From Haloarcula rubripromontorii (GTDB lineage: Archaea; Halobacteriota; Halobacteria; Halobacteriales; Haloarculaceae): a DNA stretch of 64,000 nt. Position 1 is the stretch's first letter; every line of letters starts with the position of its first letter. Where the stretch lies: contig NZ_LIUF01000004.1 of assembly GCF_001280425.1 (NCBI RefSeq), forward strand, positions 524,764 through 588,763. The letters run 5' to 3'. The notes under the pieces are model-generated. The model ran no database searches. It was not told the origin of the DNA and saw only the letters and a program-made list of their open reading frames with translations. Shown one piece after another: positions 17,181 through 27,290 of the stretch. The translations under genes were made by a program, and so were the position numbers.

Positions 17181-18377
17181 TCAGAGGTAACCCATGTTTT
17201 CGAGCTGTTCTGTCGTGTTCTCATCGATAGCACGCACTTTTTCCTCACTCTGTCCAGAGAGGATGGCTGCGATATCCGCCCGCGCTTCGTCCGCGGTAAA
17301 CTGTGGATTTCCATACGACTGATGTCCCGGCATAAATCGAGAGTACGAGTCTCGAACCTTCTTGTTGTGGAAGACCTGTCGTCCAAAGGGTTTCTGCAGT
17401 AGCAGTGCCAGATATATGATCGATGACGTCGTTTTGTGTCCGTCAACGAACGTGTGCCCACCGTGTTCGTCCCAGAGGCTCTTGATCGTCCGCTCAAACC
17501 CGCCAGTGAGACTGACAATCTTCTCAGCGGGTCCCGGTAACGAGCCGTATCGAATGTGGTTCAGGTGCGTGTAACCAGTCGTTCGACCTTCTCCTTCTGT
17601 ATTCCCATCCAGCCGACCGAAATCAGGTTTCGAGGCCATCGCGCTTGCGACCGTCGGTAAGATGTCCACATGGTGTAAGAGCCCGTTCTCACCGGAGGGA
17701 GCTAGCTCCGGATGAATGAATGATGTCGGAACGTATACCACCTCAGGCGTCGCGAGGTGTGTGTGTCCGAAGTACCCGTACTCTCCGAGTACCTCGCCGT
17801 GGTCACTGGTATAGATGACGAGAGTATCTTCGCGAAGCCCTCTACGTTCAAGCGTCCGAAGTACGCTCTTGAACTCTTCGAACGAGCGGTCGACACCGTC
17901 GTAATAGTCATCTCGCGCCGTTTCCGGGTCCGACGATACGCGCCAGAGGTATTCAAGGGCGGTTTCGCTGCGGTATTCGTAGTCGTCCCAGTCGAATCCA
18001 TTGTACGGCGCGTGGCCACCGGGCCGACGCGCAACGTGGACAAAGGGGGGTTCGATATCGGCAATCGATTTGCGTGGGGGATTACCAAACATTTCCGCAA
18101 TACTGTGGTTCATGCCGCCTTGAGCGGCTATAGAAACCTCGTGACACTCAATATCGAATACTGAGCGGACGTTGGTGGGCACGGAGTGCTTGAAACTATG
18201 GATGCTGCTGTTCGGTGGTAATAGCCCGGTCAGTAGACTCCCAAACGACGTAGGCGTGTGTGTTGATGCTGCAACCGTCTTGTGGGTCTGCCCGAGTTCC
18301 GCGAGATCATCGTTAACTGCGTTATATCTGACAGCGTCGTCGACATATATGAGGACGTTCTCTACGTCGAGATCCAT
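17181..18377 (-). CDS. Sulfatase/alkaline phosphatase-fold protein lacking formylglycine Cys
   Basis: A 398-residue soluble protein of the sulfatase-like hydrolase superfamily. An N-terminal Asp pair (DDAVRY, 13-18) and SDHGEVLGEYGYFGHTH provide the usual metal ligands. At the nucleophile position the family motif CxPSR is replaced by TPTSFGSLLTG (41-51), so there is no Cys to convert to formylglycine and no following Arg. Related phosphotransferases use Thr or Ser instead, so Thr41 or Ser44 is a candidate nucleophile and phospho-group chemistry is as likely as sulfate chemistry. No signal peptide is seen, suggesting cytoplasmic action on a glycan precursor. It is in the minus-strand glycan arm. 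Confidence 0.75.
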   Translation of the reverse strand: MDLDVENVLIYVDDAVRYNAVNDDLAELGQTHKTVAASTHTPTSFGSLLTGLLPPNSSIHSFKHSVPTNVRSVFDIECHEVSIAAQGGMNHSIAEMFGNPPRKSIADIEPPFVHVARRPGGHAPYNGFDWDDYEYRSETALEYLWRVSSDPETARDDYYDGVDRSFEEFKSVLRTLERRGLREDTLVIYTSDHGEVLGEYGYFGHTHLATPEVVYVPTSFIHPELAPSGENGLLHHVDILPTVASAMASKPDFGRLDGNTEGEGRTTGYTHLNHIRYGSLPGPAEKIVSLTGGFERTIKSLWDEHGGHTFVDGHKTTSSIIYLALLLQKPFGRQVFHNKKVRDSYSRFMPGHQSYGNPQFTADEARADIAAILSGQSEEKVRAIDENTTEQLENMGYL

Positions 18378-18488
18378 GCTACCAGAGGGTGGCTACTACA
18401 ACAGTATAGTAAAGACACCCCTACGGAGTATGAAACAACAGATAAAAACACTACCAGGTGGCCGGGCAGAACATTTATCTAATACACC

Positions 18489-19445
18489 TCATTTCGTAAT
18501 TGCTTCACTTTTGATTGAGTTGAGGGCCTTCATTGCGTTTTTCGCCGGCTTATAGCTCAATCTGCCCCCAAGTGCAGCGAGTGCGAACATCCATCTATCG
18601 GCTCGAAACGGCCAATAATACACTGATTTAAGTAACTGCGTTCTCGCATCAGAGTACGCTCTGGCGCGTAGCGCTTCCTGTCCAAGAATGAACAGCAGTG
18701 ACGCGAGAAAGGCCCGCTCGTATTTTCGTCCGTACCCCGCAGCGAGCCTCCGGTGTTTCTCAACCATCAGCGGGTAAGAGATGTCTCGCTTTTCAGTGTA
18801 GTTATTGCTGATTCGATCCGTCCCTTGGGGACAATGCCGACGTGTCAATACTTCTTGGATTACGCGAAATTCAGCATGTAGCGAGAGCCGTATCAGCCAC
18901 TCCCTATCTTGCCAGCTGGGAAACCGTTCGTCAGGGAGGCCAGCTCGCTGGATAATGTCTGCCGCGACCATCAGTGTCGAGAATTCACCGAATGACTCAC
19001 CTGAGAGGAGATCCTTGGTCACGTTCCCTTCGGCGGTAAAGATAACCTCCCGTGTGTAGTCTCCGTAATCGTACTCACATCCAGTGTAGACTACCCCGAC
19101 ACTGTCAGCGCTCTCTTCCATCTCGGAGACCTGTCGAGCAATCTTTTCTGAGTCCCAGGCGTCATCGTCATCTAACAACGCGATGTATTCGCCTTCTGCC
19201 CGTTGAATTCCTGTGTTCCGTGCCTGATTCGCTCCTCTGTTCTCTTCGTGACGGACACAGTTGACTTCGATACCCTCCAACGACTCTCCAGCAAGTGTAT
19301 CAGCTGCCGGCTGCGGGGAGTGATCGTCTACAACGATGAGTTCGATGTTTGAGTACGTCTGACCTGCAACGCTCCGTGCTGCACTCCGAAGCTTGTCCGG
19401 TCGTTTATATGTCGGAAGGACAACGCTGACGAGCGGATTTGGCAT
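18489..19445 (-). CDS. Family 2 glycosyltransferase
   Basis: A 318-residue GT-A glycosyltransferase. VSVVLPTYKRPDKLRSAARS and LIVVDDHSPQ form the nucleotide-binding N-terminal half, and GEYIALLDDDDAW holds the DxD-type metal site. The C-terminal ~80 residues are basic and amphipathic (RRLAAGYGRKYERAF) and may rest on the membrane. Position in the minus arm, 111 bp before the sulfatase-fold gene, points to glycan assembly. The sugar is unknown. Confidence 0.88.
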   Translation of the reverse strand: MPNPLVSVVLPTYKRPDKLRSAARSVAGQTYSNIELIVVDDHSPQPAADTLAGESLEGIEVNCVRHEENRGANQARNTGIQRAEGEYIALLDDDDAWDSEKIARQVSEMEESADSVGVVYTGCEYDYGDYTREVIFTAEGNVTKDLLSGESFGEFSTLMVAADIIQRAGLPDERFPSWQDREWLIRLSLHAEFRVIQEVLTRRHCPQGTDRISNNYTEKRDISYPLMVEKHRRLAAGYGRKYERAFLASLLFILGQEALRARAYSDARTQLLKSVYYWPFRADRWMFALAALGGRLSYKPAKNAMKALNSIKSEAITK

Positions 19446-19509
19446 GTGGCTGGTGGTGGTTTGCGGTATCGAAGTAAAGTTAGTGTCTAGCTATGCCTCA
19501 CCCTGCTGG

Positions 19510-21300
19510 CTAATTTTGGGGCGCCACAGACCAGCCAGTGAACCCACCATTGGTGTACACCTTGTTTGCCGTCGGGTCGTTGTGCATCCGCACCAGACTG
19601 TCTTCATCGTATCGGAATAGATACTCCTGCTGGTCTTTTGTATAATACGACGCAGTGTGCTGTTTGACATCGTGCGTTTTCGTGACGACGTAGCTCCGCC
19701 CGAACGTGTCGGATGCGATAACATCCGGACTGAAATAGCCGAGATTCCGTGGCAAGTTATTTCCCATACTGAAACTCTGCGGGTAGTAGCGCGGATGGTT
19801 TGTCCCCAAGACGAACGCTTCCATCTTGTGTGACGTATCCATTGCATGAATAGGAACCCCTTCATCGATATTTGTCGCCATGAATTGGGACCCGTCATAC
19901 TCTGCGTACGTCATGTGTCGGTTCGGCTCGTAGGCAGCATTGGCTGCGAGACAGGCGCTCAAAAGCACGAGTACCGTCAGGCAAACGGTGATCACCGAGT
20001 GCCGCCTGATAGCGCTATTGATGAGCGCCAGCCCGACAAGGACTGCAGCGAACAGGAGTGCGTATCTGTTTACTCTGATTATTCCCTTCACGATAAGATT
20101 GCTCAGGAGGAAGACTGCTGCGACGGCGAGTCCCGCGACGAAGTGAACCGAACCGAAACCCCAGTCGTACTGCATCCCTTTGGAAAGAAACCAGTATAAC
20201 GTGAACAGAACGAATAACCCAGCGATAGCGAAGTAAATTGTGGTCGAACCGTACAGGGTGATGAATTTCTCAGCGAGTTCCATCGGTGAGAACTGAACTG
20301 AGCCGGCTCGCTGTACCTCTCTAGCCGCTGGGTTCACCTCATCCTGCGACGCAACGACCTTTATGATGGCCTGGCGCGTCTGCCCGAAATTAGTAAGCCA
20401 GGCGAAGAGGAGCGGAAAGAAGGCCACGCCGAGCCGCGGGCTGAGTTGCGGGGTAGACGACAGGGAAAGTCGTCCGAACACCCCCGAATACACAGATGTC
20501 AACAGTAGTATACCCAACATAAACAGAGTTGTCATCGGGTGCGAGTAAATGACAAACAGACCAAATAGGAGGATCAGGAGAAGGTACTCATTGTCGTTAC
20601 TCCGTCGATACAGTTCCGTAAGCGTGAGCAGGACCGGGACAATCATGAATGAGTTCATCGCCGGATGGTTTGAGAGATGGAAGGTCGTATACAGGAGTGC
20701 GCTGCCCGCTGCTAAGCCGGCTGCCAGACTCCCTCGTTTATCTGAGAGTGTCTTCACAAGGACCCCGATTCCGATGATGTGAAGGGTCGTAAACAACAAC
20801 GCGACCAGGTACGGCATCGCGTCCATGGGGACACCCAGCATCGCCATCTCGGCCATCAACACGTGTTCACCGGGATACCAGATTCCGGGAAGTGAGCCAG
20901 TTTCAAGGATTGCCCTGACATCGCCGAAGTGTTGCAGTGCATCTGCTGTTCCCTGTCCATAGAACCGATAGCCGCGAGCTTTCGGGAGAAAGAAATACAG
21001 CGCGTAGTTTGAAACGACGAGGCCAAGACCATGTCGCCAGTACCCCGTTCGGGTAATAGCTGCTGCTATCAATGTCAATATGCCACCAATCATGACGGAG
21101 TAGAAAGCGAACCAGAACAGCCGGGACAGTCCGTCCACCAGCGAGGTTTCATATCCGGTTACCGGTTGAATGGAGAGGAAGAGCGCGGTCTCAAGGACAA
21201 GAATCCCGGACAGGAGTATGACCAGATATTCTTGAATGTCACGGTTGGCGAACTCGAAGCTGTCAAACGATTCCCGATCGAAATTTGTCTCGTGACTCAT
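19510..21300 (-). CDS. Polytopic membrane protein, GT-C-like glycosyltransferase candidate
   Basis: A 596-residue protein with about 11-13 membrane helices from residue ~25 to ~455 and a soluble C-terminal domain of ~140 residues. The first extracytoplasmic loop contains GYRFYGQGTADALQHFGDVR, with acidic residues placed as in GT-C fold transferases that use polyprenyl-phosphate sugars. The C-terminal domain (AAYEPNRHMTYAEYDGSQFM) faces outside. It may act as a sugar transferase or polymerase outside the membrane in the glycan pathway. There is no diagnostic motif for O-antigen ligase. It is the only large membrane protein of the minus arm. Confidence 0.65.
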   Translation of the reverse strand: MSHETNFDRESFDSFEFANRDIQEYLVILLSGILVLETALFLSIQPVTGYETSLVDGLSRLFWFAFYSVMIGGILTLIAAAITRTGYWRHGLGLVVSNYALYFFLPKARGYRFYGQGTADALQHFGDVRAILETGSLPGIWYPGEHVLMAEMAMLGVPMDAMPYLVALLFTTLHIIGIGVLVKTLSDKRGSLAAGLAAGSALLYTTFHLSNHPAMNSFMIVPVLLTLTELYRRSNDNEYLLLILLFGLFVIYSHPMTTLFMLGILLLTSVYSGVFGRLSLSSTPQLSPRLGVAFFPLLFAWLTNFGQTRQAIIKVVASQDEVNPAAREVQRAGSVQFSPMELAEKFITLYGSTTIYFAIAGLFVLFTLYWFLSKGMQYDWGFGSVHFVAGLAVAAVFLLSNLIVKGIIRVNRYALLFAAVLVGLALINSAIRRHSVITVCLTVLVLLSACLAANAAYEPNRHMTYAEYDGSQFMATNIDEGVPIHAMDTSHKMEAFVLGTNHPRYYPQSFSMGNNLPRNLGYFSPDVIASDTFGRSYVVTKTHDVKQHTASYYTKDQQEYLFRYDEDSLVRMHNDPTANKVYTNGGFTGWSVAPQN

Positions 21301-21535
21301 TTATTACCCTTCTGACCCGCCACGCAGTGTGATATCAACGTCTTGCCCAGTTGTACGTACGGTAGATAATAAGTAATCAGCGACTAACGTGTTTGAGGTG
21401 ATTGCTCTCACCAGATGCAGGCCCCGACCAGCGCCAACAAACCATCTTAACCACAGCGTTGCTCGGGTTATGAAAACGCAACAGGGGGATTCAATTGCGC
21501 AACCTGAACTAAGCGAGGCTCGACGCGCCATTCGT

Positions 21536-22726
21536 TCAGCGTTCGTCCTTGATCGCGGGCGCGGGACTGCTAGTCACCTCTGTTTTATCTTGAGCCACAG
21601 AGTCACCGGGTTCAGCCACTTGGCCCAGTATTTTCGTCGTTGCCTGCACTGTTTCTGCCCAATTGTAGCGTGTCGTGACGATTTCTCGACCGTACTTTCC
21701 GAGCTCTGAGAGGTGGTGCGGATCGCTAAGCAGATCGGCAATCGCCGTCGCGAATCCCTCAACATTGCCAACTTGGACTGTTTTTCCAGTTTGGTTGACT
21801 ATTTTCGAGGTCTGTTCAAGATCGCTGGCAACGACTGGTGTTTCACAGGCTAACGCTTCAATAACTGTCCGTGGAAACCCTTCGGTCCGACTCGGAAGGA
21901 CAAAGAGGTCCGCTGCTCGGAAGACCGAGGGCATTTGCTGATAGGAGACCCGGCCCAGAAACTCCACGGCATCTGTAAGTCCCCTGTCAGCGACCGTCGA
22001 TTCAAGACTGTCCCGGAGTGGGCCATCGCCGCAGAAAAACAGCGATGCGTCCGGACAGCGCTCTCGTATCGTATCGAACGCAGCTAACACGTCTTGAGGG
22101 CGCTTCCCGTCGACTAAGCGGCCAACAAATACGATTGCTTGGCCGCTCTGGTTCGCGATACGGGAATAATCTTCTCCCGCGGGTGAGAAGCGGTTAGTAT
22201 CGATCCCGTTGTTTACAACCGCGATGTCAGCATCGACACCGAGATCACGGAGTTTCGATTGCTCGACATCAGTGTAGCAAAGCGTGACATCGGCCGAGTC
22301 ATACGTCCACTTGCCCAACGTACGAAGGTGTGCACGCGAGAACCAGAACGGGCCTCGTTGTGAGTTGAGGCCGTGACATGTGATTGCAACTGGAATATCG
22401 GCTAATCGGCAGTACAGTGCGGCCACGTTACTCGAGAAAAACAGGTGAGAGTGAGCGTGAACCACGTCGTAGTCTTCCATGCCGCGTAAATCGCGAACGG
22501 TGTTGGCGAAAATCTGGTTGCCAAGGAGCTCTAGCTTCGGCGGTTGTTTGATCAGGGTGTACCCGTTCTGATCAGTGACCTCGCGCTCTTCGACATCGTC
22601 CGAGACAGTCAAAACAGTGACCTCGTGGCCCATCGCAGCCTGATCGCGGCTCAGGGCATGTATGTGATATGGCGCACCACCGACAGTTTCAGGAAAGATG
22701 TCCTGGGCGACCCGGAGTATATGCAT
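21536..22726 (-). CDS. Family 4 glycosyltransferase
   Basis: A 396-residue GT-B glycosyltransferase. MHILRVAQDIFPETVGGAPY contains the N-terminal glycine loop; VVNNGIDTNRFSP, IVFVGRLVDGKRPQDVLAAF and SRTEGFPRTVIEALACETP (E-x7-E) form the donor-binding half. A serine-, threonine- and proline-rich tail of about 20 residues follows. It lies 130 bp downstream of the amidotransferase gene on the same strand; a 235-bp gap separates it from the membrane protein gene. Confidence 0.88.
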   Translation of the reverse strand: MHILRVAQDIFPETVGGAPYHIHALSRDQAAMGHEVTVLTVSDDVEEREVTDQNGYTLIKQPPKLELLGNQIFANTVRDLRGMEDYDVVHAHSHLFFSSNVAALYCRLADIPVAITCHGLNSQRGPFWFSRAHLRTLGKWTYDSADVTLCYTDVEQSKLRDLGVDADIAVVNNGIDTNRFSPAGEDYSRIANQSGQAIVFVGRLVDGKRPQDVLAAFDTIRERCPDASLFFCGDGPLRDSLESTVADRGLTDAVEFLGRVSYQQMPSVFRAADLFVLPSRTEGFPRTVIEALACETPVVASDLEQTSKIVNQTGKTVQVGNVEGFATAIADLLSDPHHLSELGKYGREIVTTRYNWAETVQATTKILGQVAEPGDSVAQDKTEVTSSPAPAIKDER

Positions 22727-22856
22727 TTATTTCGCCCGACCTTTACAGAGAGACAGGTATAGTTAATAGTCCGATTTTTTGAGTAATACGCCTCTATAAC
22801 CAGTTTGTGGCACCAATTTGTGGCGTGCCATCACAGTGAATCCTTACCCCGTATTC

Positions 22857-24746
22857 CTATTCGATGACCCCCTGTTCTTCCATGCGCAGCGCCCAGTGTT
22901 TGAAGACGTATACAGTCCAGAGGAACCGCGAATGATCGTGGTTTCCGTTGAGATGTTCTTCGAATAGGTCTAAAATCGCAGCGGTGTCAAGAATGCCTAG
23001 CTCGGTAGAACGGACCATCGAGACAAACTCGTCGGCAAGTTCGTGTTTGAACCACTCACCGATCGGCATATCGAACCCGTGTTTGTTTCGCTGTAAGATA
23101 GACTCCGGCAGCACATCATCGAAAGCTCGTTTCAGCACGCGCTTTCGATCACGGCCAGTTAGTTTGTGGTCTGTCGGGAGACTGAGTGCATACTCAACGA
23201 CATCAGTATCGAGGAACGGAACACGCACCTCAAGTGAGTTGTACATACTGGCCTGGTCGACTTTCGTGAGCATCTGATCTGGGAGCGACAAGCGGGTGTC
23301 AACAGCCTGTATCCGTGCCAAACTCGCCCTATCAGTCAACTCAGGTGATATCGCGGCGTGCTGTGTACGGAGCGTGGTCTGCCCGGCTTCGATTGGGTCA
23401 ACGTTTGTGACGGACTGGATGGCTTGGTCATCGGATACACGCATTAAATCGAAGTGACGTTCTGGAACCGATCGTTCTCCGCTTCGGTTTATGAACCACT
23501 GTCCTTTGTATACGGCGTCACCGATTGCAGTCCCGCGTGAGGCTGGTAGCGCATTCACAGCCGGTTCAACGGCGTACTTTCGTATCTGGGATGGCAGCGC
23601 TCGATAGTATTTTGACAGGGACTCAACTCGGTACTTATCATAGCCAGCGAACAGTTCGTCGGCACCGTCTCCCGAGAGTGCGACCTTGACGTTATTTCTC
23701 GTGGCTCGGGACACAGCATAACTCGGCATCAGTGCCGGGTCGGCGAAGGGCTCCCCCAGTTTATTCAGCACATCTGGCACGGATTCACGGACATCATTCG
23801 CCGTGAGCGTGATCTCGTGATGGTCGGTGTTGTGGAAAGACGCCACCTCTCGTGCCGCCCAGGATTCGTCGAATCGATCCTGATTGAAACCGACGGTAAA
23901 CGTCTTTACGGGCTCATCGAGTAGCTGTGCCATCGTCCCGACAATTATCGTCGAATCGATCCCCCCACTGAGGAACGCTCCGAGTTCAACATCAGCCATA
24001 AGGCGTTTTTCCACCGCCGATTCGACGAGCGAGCGGAGGTGTGCGGCAGCAGTGTCAATATCAGGGTCACGAGGCGTGATCGAGGGGTCGTGGTATTTTT
24101 CTCGGTCGATCCCATCGTCGGATACGAGTATCCGCTCGCCGGGTCGGACCTTCGAGACGTTACGGAAGGCCGTTTTCGGCGCAGGAATATAGCCGAATGC
24201 GAAGTACTGAGCCAGTGCGTCTCGATCTATGCCGCCGAGTTCCATCTCGCTCTCGAACAACGATGGGAGTTCGGAGGCGAATGCAAGCTTGTCGTCAGTT
24301 TCGGCGAGAACGAGCGGCTTGATTCCCATCGGGTCACGGGCTAGTAACAGACGGGCGCGGTCACTGTCCCACAGAGCGAACGCAAACATTCCGTCTAGTT
24401 CGTCGACAAAACTGGGACCTTCTTCTTCGTAGAGATGAACCAACACTTCCGTGTCAGTCTCAGTGGTAAACCTGTGTCCGGCGGACGTGAGTCGGTCTTT
24501 GAGACGACCGTAATTATAGATCTCTCCGTTGAAGATGACGGTTACCGTACCGTCCTCGTTGTGGATCGGCTGGCCGCCGCTCTCGGGGTCGATGATACTG
24601 AGTCGTCGGTGCGCGAGCCCAACACTTCCATCTCTGAAAATCCCATCGTCGTCAGGACCTCGGTGACACTGACAGTCGTTCATACGTTCAAGAACATCGG
24701 TTGTAGGTGAGCCAGATCGAATATACTGACCACAGATTCCACACAT
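22857..24746 (-). CDS. asnB: Asparagine synthase-type glutamine amidotransferase
   Basis: A 629-residue two-domain enzyme. Cys2 of MCGICGQ is the N-terminal nucleophile that releases ammonia from glutamine. FNGEIYNY (72-79) lines the glutaminase site. ELGAFLSGGIDST includes the PP-loop SGGIDS (260-265), which binds ATP in the synthetase domain, and SGDGADELFAGYDKY follows. Full length for AsnB. In glycan clusters AsnB paralogues often amidate uronic acid carboxyls rather than aspartate; with four glycosyltransferases nearby that is plausible here, but free asparagine synthesis cannot be excluded. It starts the minus arm, divergent from the GT4 gene at 25001. Confidence 0.9.
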   Translation of the reverse strand: MCGICGQYIRSGSPTTDVLERMNDCQCHRGPDDDGIFRDGSVGLAHRRLSIIDPESGGQPIHNEDGTVTVIFNGEIYNYGRLKDRLTSAGHRFTTETDTEVLVHLYEEEGPSFVDELDGMFAFALWDSDRARLLLARDPMGIKPLVLAETDDKLAFASELPSLFESEMELGGIDRDALAQYFAFGYIPAPKTAFRNVSKVRPGERILVSDDGIDREKYHDPSITPRDPDIDTAAAHLRSLVESAVEKRLMADVELGAFLSGGIDSTIIVGTMAQLLDEPVKTFTVGFNQDRFDESWAAREVASFHNTDHHEITLTANDVRESVPDVLNKLGEPFADPALMPSYAVSRATRNNVKVALSGDGADELFAGYDKYRVESLSKYYRALPSQIRKYAVEPAVNALPASRGTAIGDAVYKGQWFINRSGERSVPERHFDLMRVSDDQAIQSVTNVDPIEAGQTTLRTQHAAISPELTDRASLARIQAVDTRLSLPDQMLTKVDQASMYNSLEVRVPFLDTDVVEYALSLPTDHKLTGRDRKRVLKRAFDDVLPESILQRNKHGFDMPIGEWFKHELADEFVSMVRSTELGILDTAAILDLFEEHLNGNHDHSRFLWTVYVFKHWALRMEEQGVIE

Positions 24747-25000
24747 TGTTCGGGTACTCTACACCAGTGCTCAAAATTATACCCTCCCTACACAGACGAA
24801 CTAGACGGATTATCTTTTGCTCTACGCCACCCACATCAGTATTGCCAGTCCGCTGGTCGCCCCCACGGAGGAGTTCTGTCCCGCCACGCTACCTGGTTTA
24901 CCGATTCAAGACATTGGAATCAATCAAATCACTGCTGGAAGGTCAGAAACGCATCCGATGAATCGGCGTAGGGTGAGTATAAACAAGCCCTCTGACACAG

Positions 25001-26185
25001 ATGGTGAAACTAATGGGTAACACTGGGCCGATAGCGTTCTTCGTTCCCTCTCTGACAATCGGTGGTGCCGAGCGTGTGACAGTTTCTGTCGCGAACGGGC
25101 TCTCTCAGCGCGGATATGACGTAGACCTTGTCGTATCATATCATGAGGGTGACTTCCGGTCCGATGTTGCTGGAACAGTAAACGTCGTCGACCTCGGAAC
25201 GCAGCGGATACCAGGGATAGGGATCGGTGCGAGCGTTCCTGCTCTCGTTCGCTATCTGCGTCGACGTTCTCCGCAAATACTCTTTTCACAAATGACATAT
25301 GCTAACGTCATTCACATGGCTTCACAGGTTCTATCGGGTGCTGATACGGTCACTATCTCGACGATCCACAACACGCTTGGAATGCAGGAGGAATCGAAAG
25401 AGAAGCTGGTCCAGTGGCTGCAGCGTCGCCTCGCTCACCAATCAGACCAGTTCGTCGCCGTTTCAGAAGGTGTCGCCGACAGCGTCGTGGAACACGTCGG
25501 CGTCGACCGCGAGAAGGTGTCCGTTCTCCACAATCCGATCCCGGTCAGTGAGGTACAGGAGCGAGCAGGGGAGTCGGTGGAGCATCCCTGGGTCGACTCT
25601 GCGAACCGAAGTGTCGTTCTCGGTGTCGGACGCTTGGAGAGAGCGAAGAACTTTGGGTCGTTTCTCCACGCTTTCGAACGAGTTCATGCCGCTCGACCGG
25701 ACACGCGTGCAATAGTAGTCGGTCGCGGATCAAAGCGGACCGAACTCGAAACGTTGGCGGCCGAGTTAGGCATCGACGACGTGGTTTCGTTTCCTGGTTT
25801 TGTCGACAATCCCTACGGCTACATGGCGGGTGCGGATGTCCTCGCAATGTCTTCAGTCCACGAGGGTTTACCGACCGTTCTTATAGAGGCGCTTGCCTGC
25901 GGATGTCCAGTCGTCTCGACTGATTGTCCCAGTGGCCCGGCGGAGATCCTCAAAGACGGTGAGTACGGCCCACTCGTCGATGTCGATGACGACGAAGGAC
26001 TTGCAGCGGCCATTCAGAGAACGCTCGACGATCCACTCCCGAGTGATGTACTGGTTGAGCGTGCGAACAATTTCGCCCCGGCGGCCGTGATAGACCAGTA
26101 CGAAGCCTTTATTCGAAGCTTCGCGTCGGTGGATAGCACTGATGATATCGGCACCCGATCCGAGCCGCCTGCTCCATCATCGTGA
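25001..26185 (+). CDS. Family 4 glycosyltransferase
   Basis: A 394-residue GT-B enzyme. FFVPSLTIGGAERVTVSVAN is the N-terminal glycine loop; VLGVGRLERAKNFGSFLHAF opens the donor domain and EGLPTVLIEALACGCP gives the E-x7-E motif, followed by STDCPSGPAEIL. Either ATG 25001 or ATG 25013 could be used; the second removes MVKL only. It is divergent from the amidotransferase gene (about 250 bp) and convergent with the DUF1616 gene. It probably belongs to the same glycan pathway. Confidence 0.88.
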   Translation: MVKLMGNTGPIAFFVPSLTIGGAERVTVSVANGLSQRGYDVDLVVSYHEGDFRSDVAGTVNVVDLGTQRIPGIGIGASVPALVRYLRRRSPQILFSQMTYANVIHMASQVLSGADTVTISTIHNTLGMQEESKEKLVQWLQRRLAHQSDQFVAVSEGVADSVVEHVGVDREKVSVLHNPIPVSEVQERAGESVEHPWVDSANRSVVLGVGRLERAKNFGSFLHAFERVHAARPDTRAIVVGRGSKRTELETLAAELGIDDVVSFPGFVDNPYGYMAGADVLAMSSVHEGLPTVLIEALACGCPVVSTDCPSGPAEILKDGEYGPLVDVDDDEGLAAAIQRTLDDPLPSDVLVERANNFAPAAVIDQYEAFIRSFASVDSTDDIGTRSEPPAPSS

Positions 26186-26252
26186 GTGACCGTAGCTTAC
26201 AACAATCATCAAGCTGTCCAAAACTGACTCTCAGTTACCTGTTATTGGTCGC

Positions 26253-27188
26253 TCACGGTACGTCGACCCAGATGTGAGTCTCACGATACGCGTTCTCAGC
26301 TGTGGGTTGCTCGGGGAGACTTCCCTTGTACAGTAGATACGTCAACCGTAAGCGCTCCCCTTCCAGTACTGGCGTAACCGTGTGCCGCTGCAGCCACCGG
26401 TCTCCAGCCGCGGTCCGGTTATCATAACTGTCGAGACGTGTGCGCTCAATCACCTCTCCCGTCGGTGCGGTTCTGGCTAACTGCACGACGACGACATACT
26501 CAGTTGTCTCCATCTCGTGGTTGATGACAGTGAAATACATCTGTTCGGACTCACCCATCGCGATCTGTTCTGGATAGCCACTGGCCTCCAGATCGCCAGT
26601 CTCATTCTCGGTCAGCAGTCCGAACTCTGTGTAGGCTTCACCGCGTTGTGGCTGAGCCGCGACCAAGGTTACGCTGGCGAATGCGACGAGTATCGCCACA
26701 CCCACAACGATAGTCCCCAGCTGTATCCCTTCTCCGTTGGAACGTCGACTGGCGGCCCGTGAGTTTTCAGAGGGTGTCGAAGCCTGCCCGAGACCAGTCG
26801 GTGTCCTTCTGTGGCGCCGATACCCCGCGATCCCAGATGCCACCACAGTGATAATAGCAAGGGTAGTGAGAACTGGTATCGGGCGAATTGGCCACGGTGT
26901 GAACTCAAGGTTGACTCCAACGATGATTGCCAAACAGATACTCGCCGCAACTGAGTACAGTATCCGTTCGGTGACGATCAATCGGTGGTTCTCGTACTCC
27001 GGGTTCCAAGTGGGAAACAGTGACGCGACCACGGCATAGCCCGGGACGAATAGTAAGAACGGGAGGGCGACGGCTGCGAGGAAAATGCCGTCAAGAGACG
27101 ACAGTAAGGCGAGGAGCACAACTGCTGTGTACCCAACGGCAGCAAGCAAATCGACAGTCGCTGGCAAAGTATCAGACCACCTTCCCAT
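26253..27188 (-). CDS. DUF1616 membrane protein
   Basis: A 311-residue protein with five hydrophobic helices: two at 10-58, then about 75-93, 102-122 and 155-175. An extracellular beta-type domain of ~130 residues follows (EFGLLTENETGDLEASGYPE, MYFTVINHEMETTEYVVVVQ). This order is that of DUF1616, a family common in archaeal surface-glycan loci with no proven function. FVPGYAVVASLFPTW (46-60) is a typical family segment. It is 102 bp downstream of the GT2 gene at 27291-28133. Confidence 0.85.
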   Translation of the reverse strand: MGRWSDTLPATVDLLAAVGYTAVVLLALLSSLDGIFLAAVALPFLLFVPGYAVVASLFPTWNPEYENHRLIVTERILYSVAASICLAIIVGVNLEFTPWPIRPIPVLTTLAIITVVASGIAGYRRHRRTPTGLGQASTPSENSRAASRRSNGEGIQLGTIVVGVAILVAFASVTLVAAQPQRGEAYTEFGLLTENETGDLEASGYPEQIAMGESEQMYFTVINHEMETTEYVVVVQLARTAPTGEVIERTRLDSYDNRTAAGDRWLQRHTVTPVLEGERLRLTYLLYKGSLPEQPTAENAYRETHIWVDVP

Positions 27189-27290
27189 GCGTTCCGCTCA
27201 CGCCTGCGACATGATAAGTAACAACTGCATACCAGTCTTTGAGTATGTCGCTTGCGGTGTCTGGAAACGACGAACACCCGCACGGAGTGG

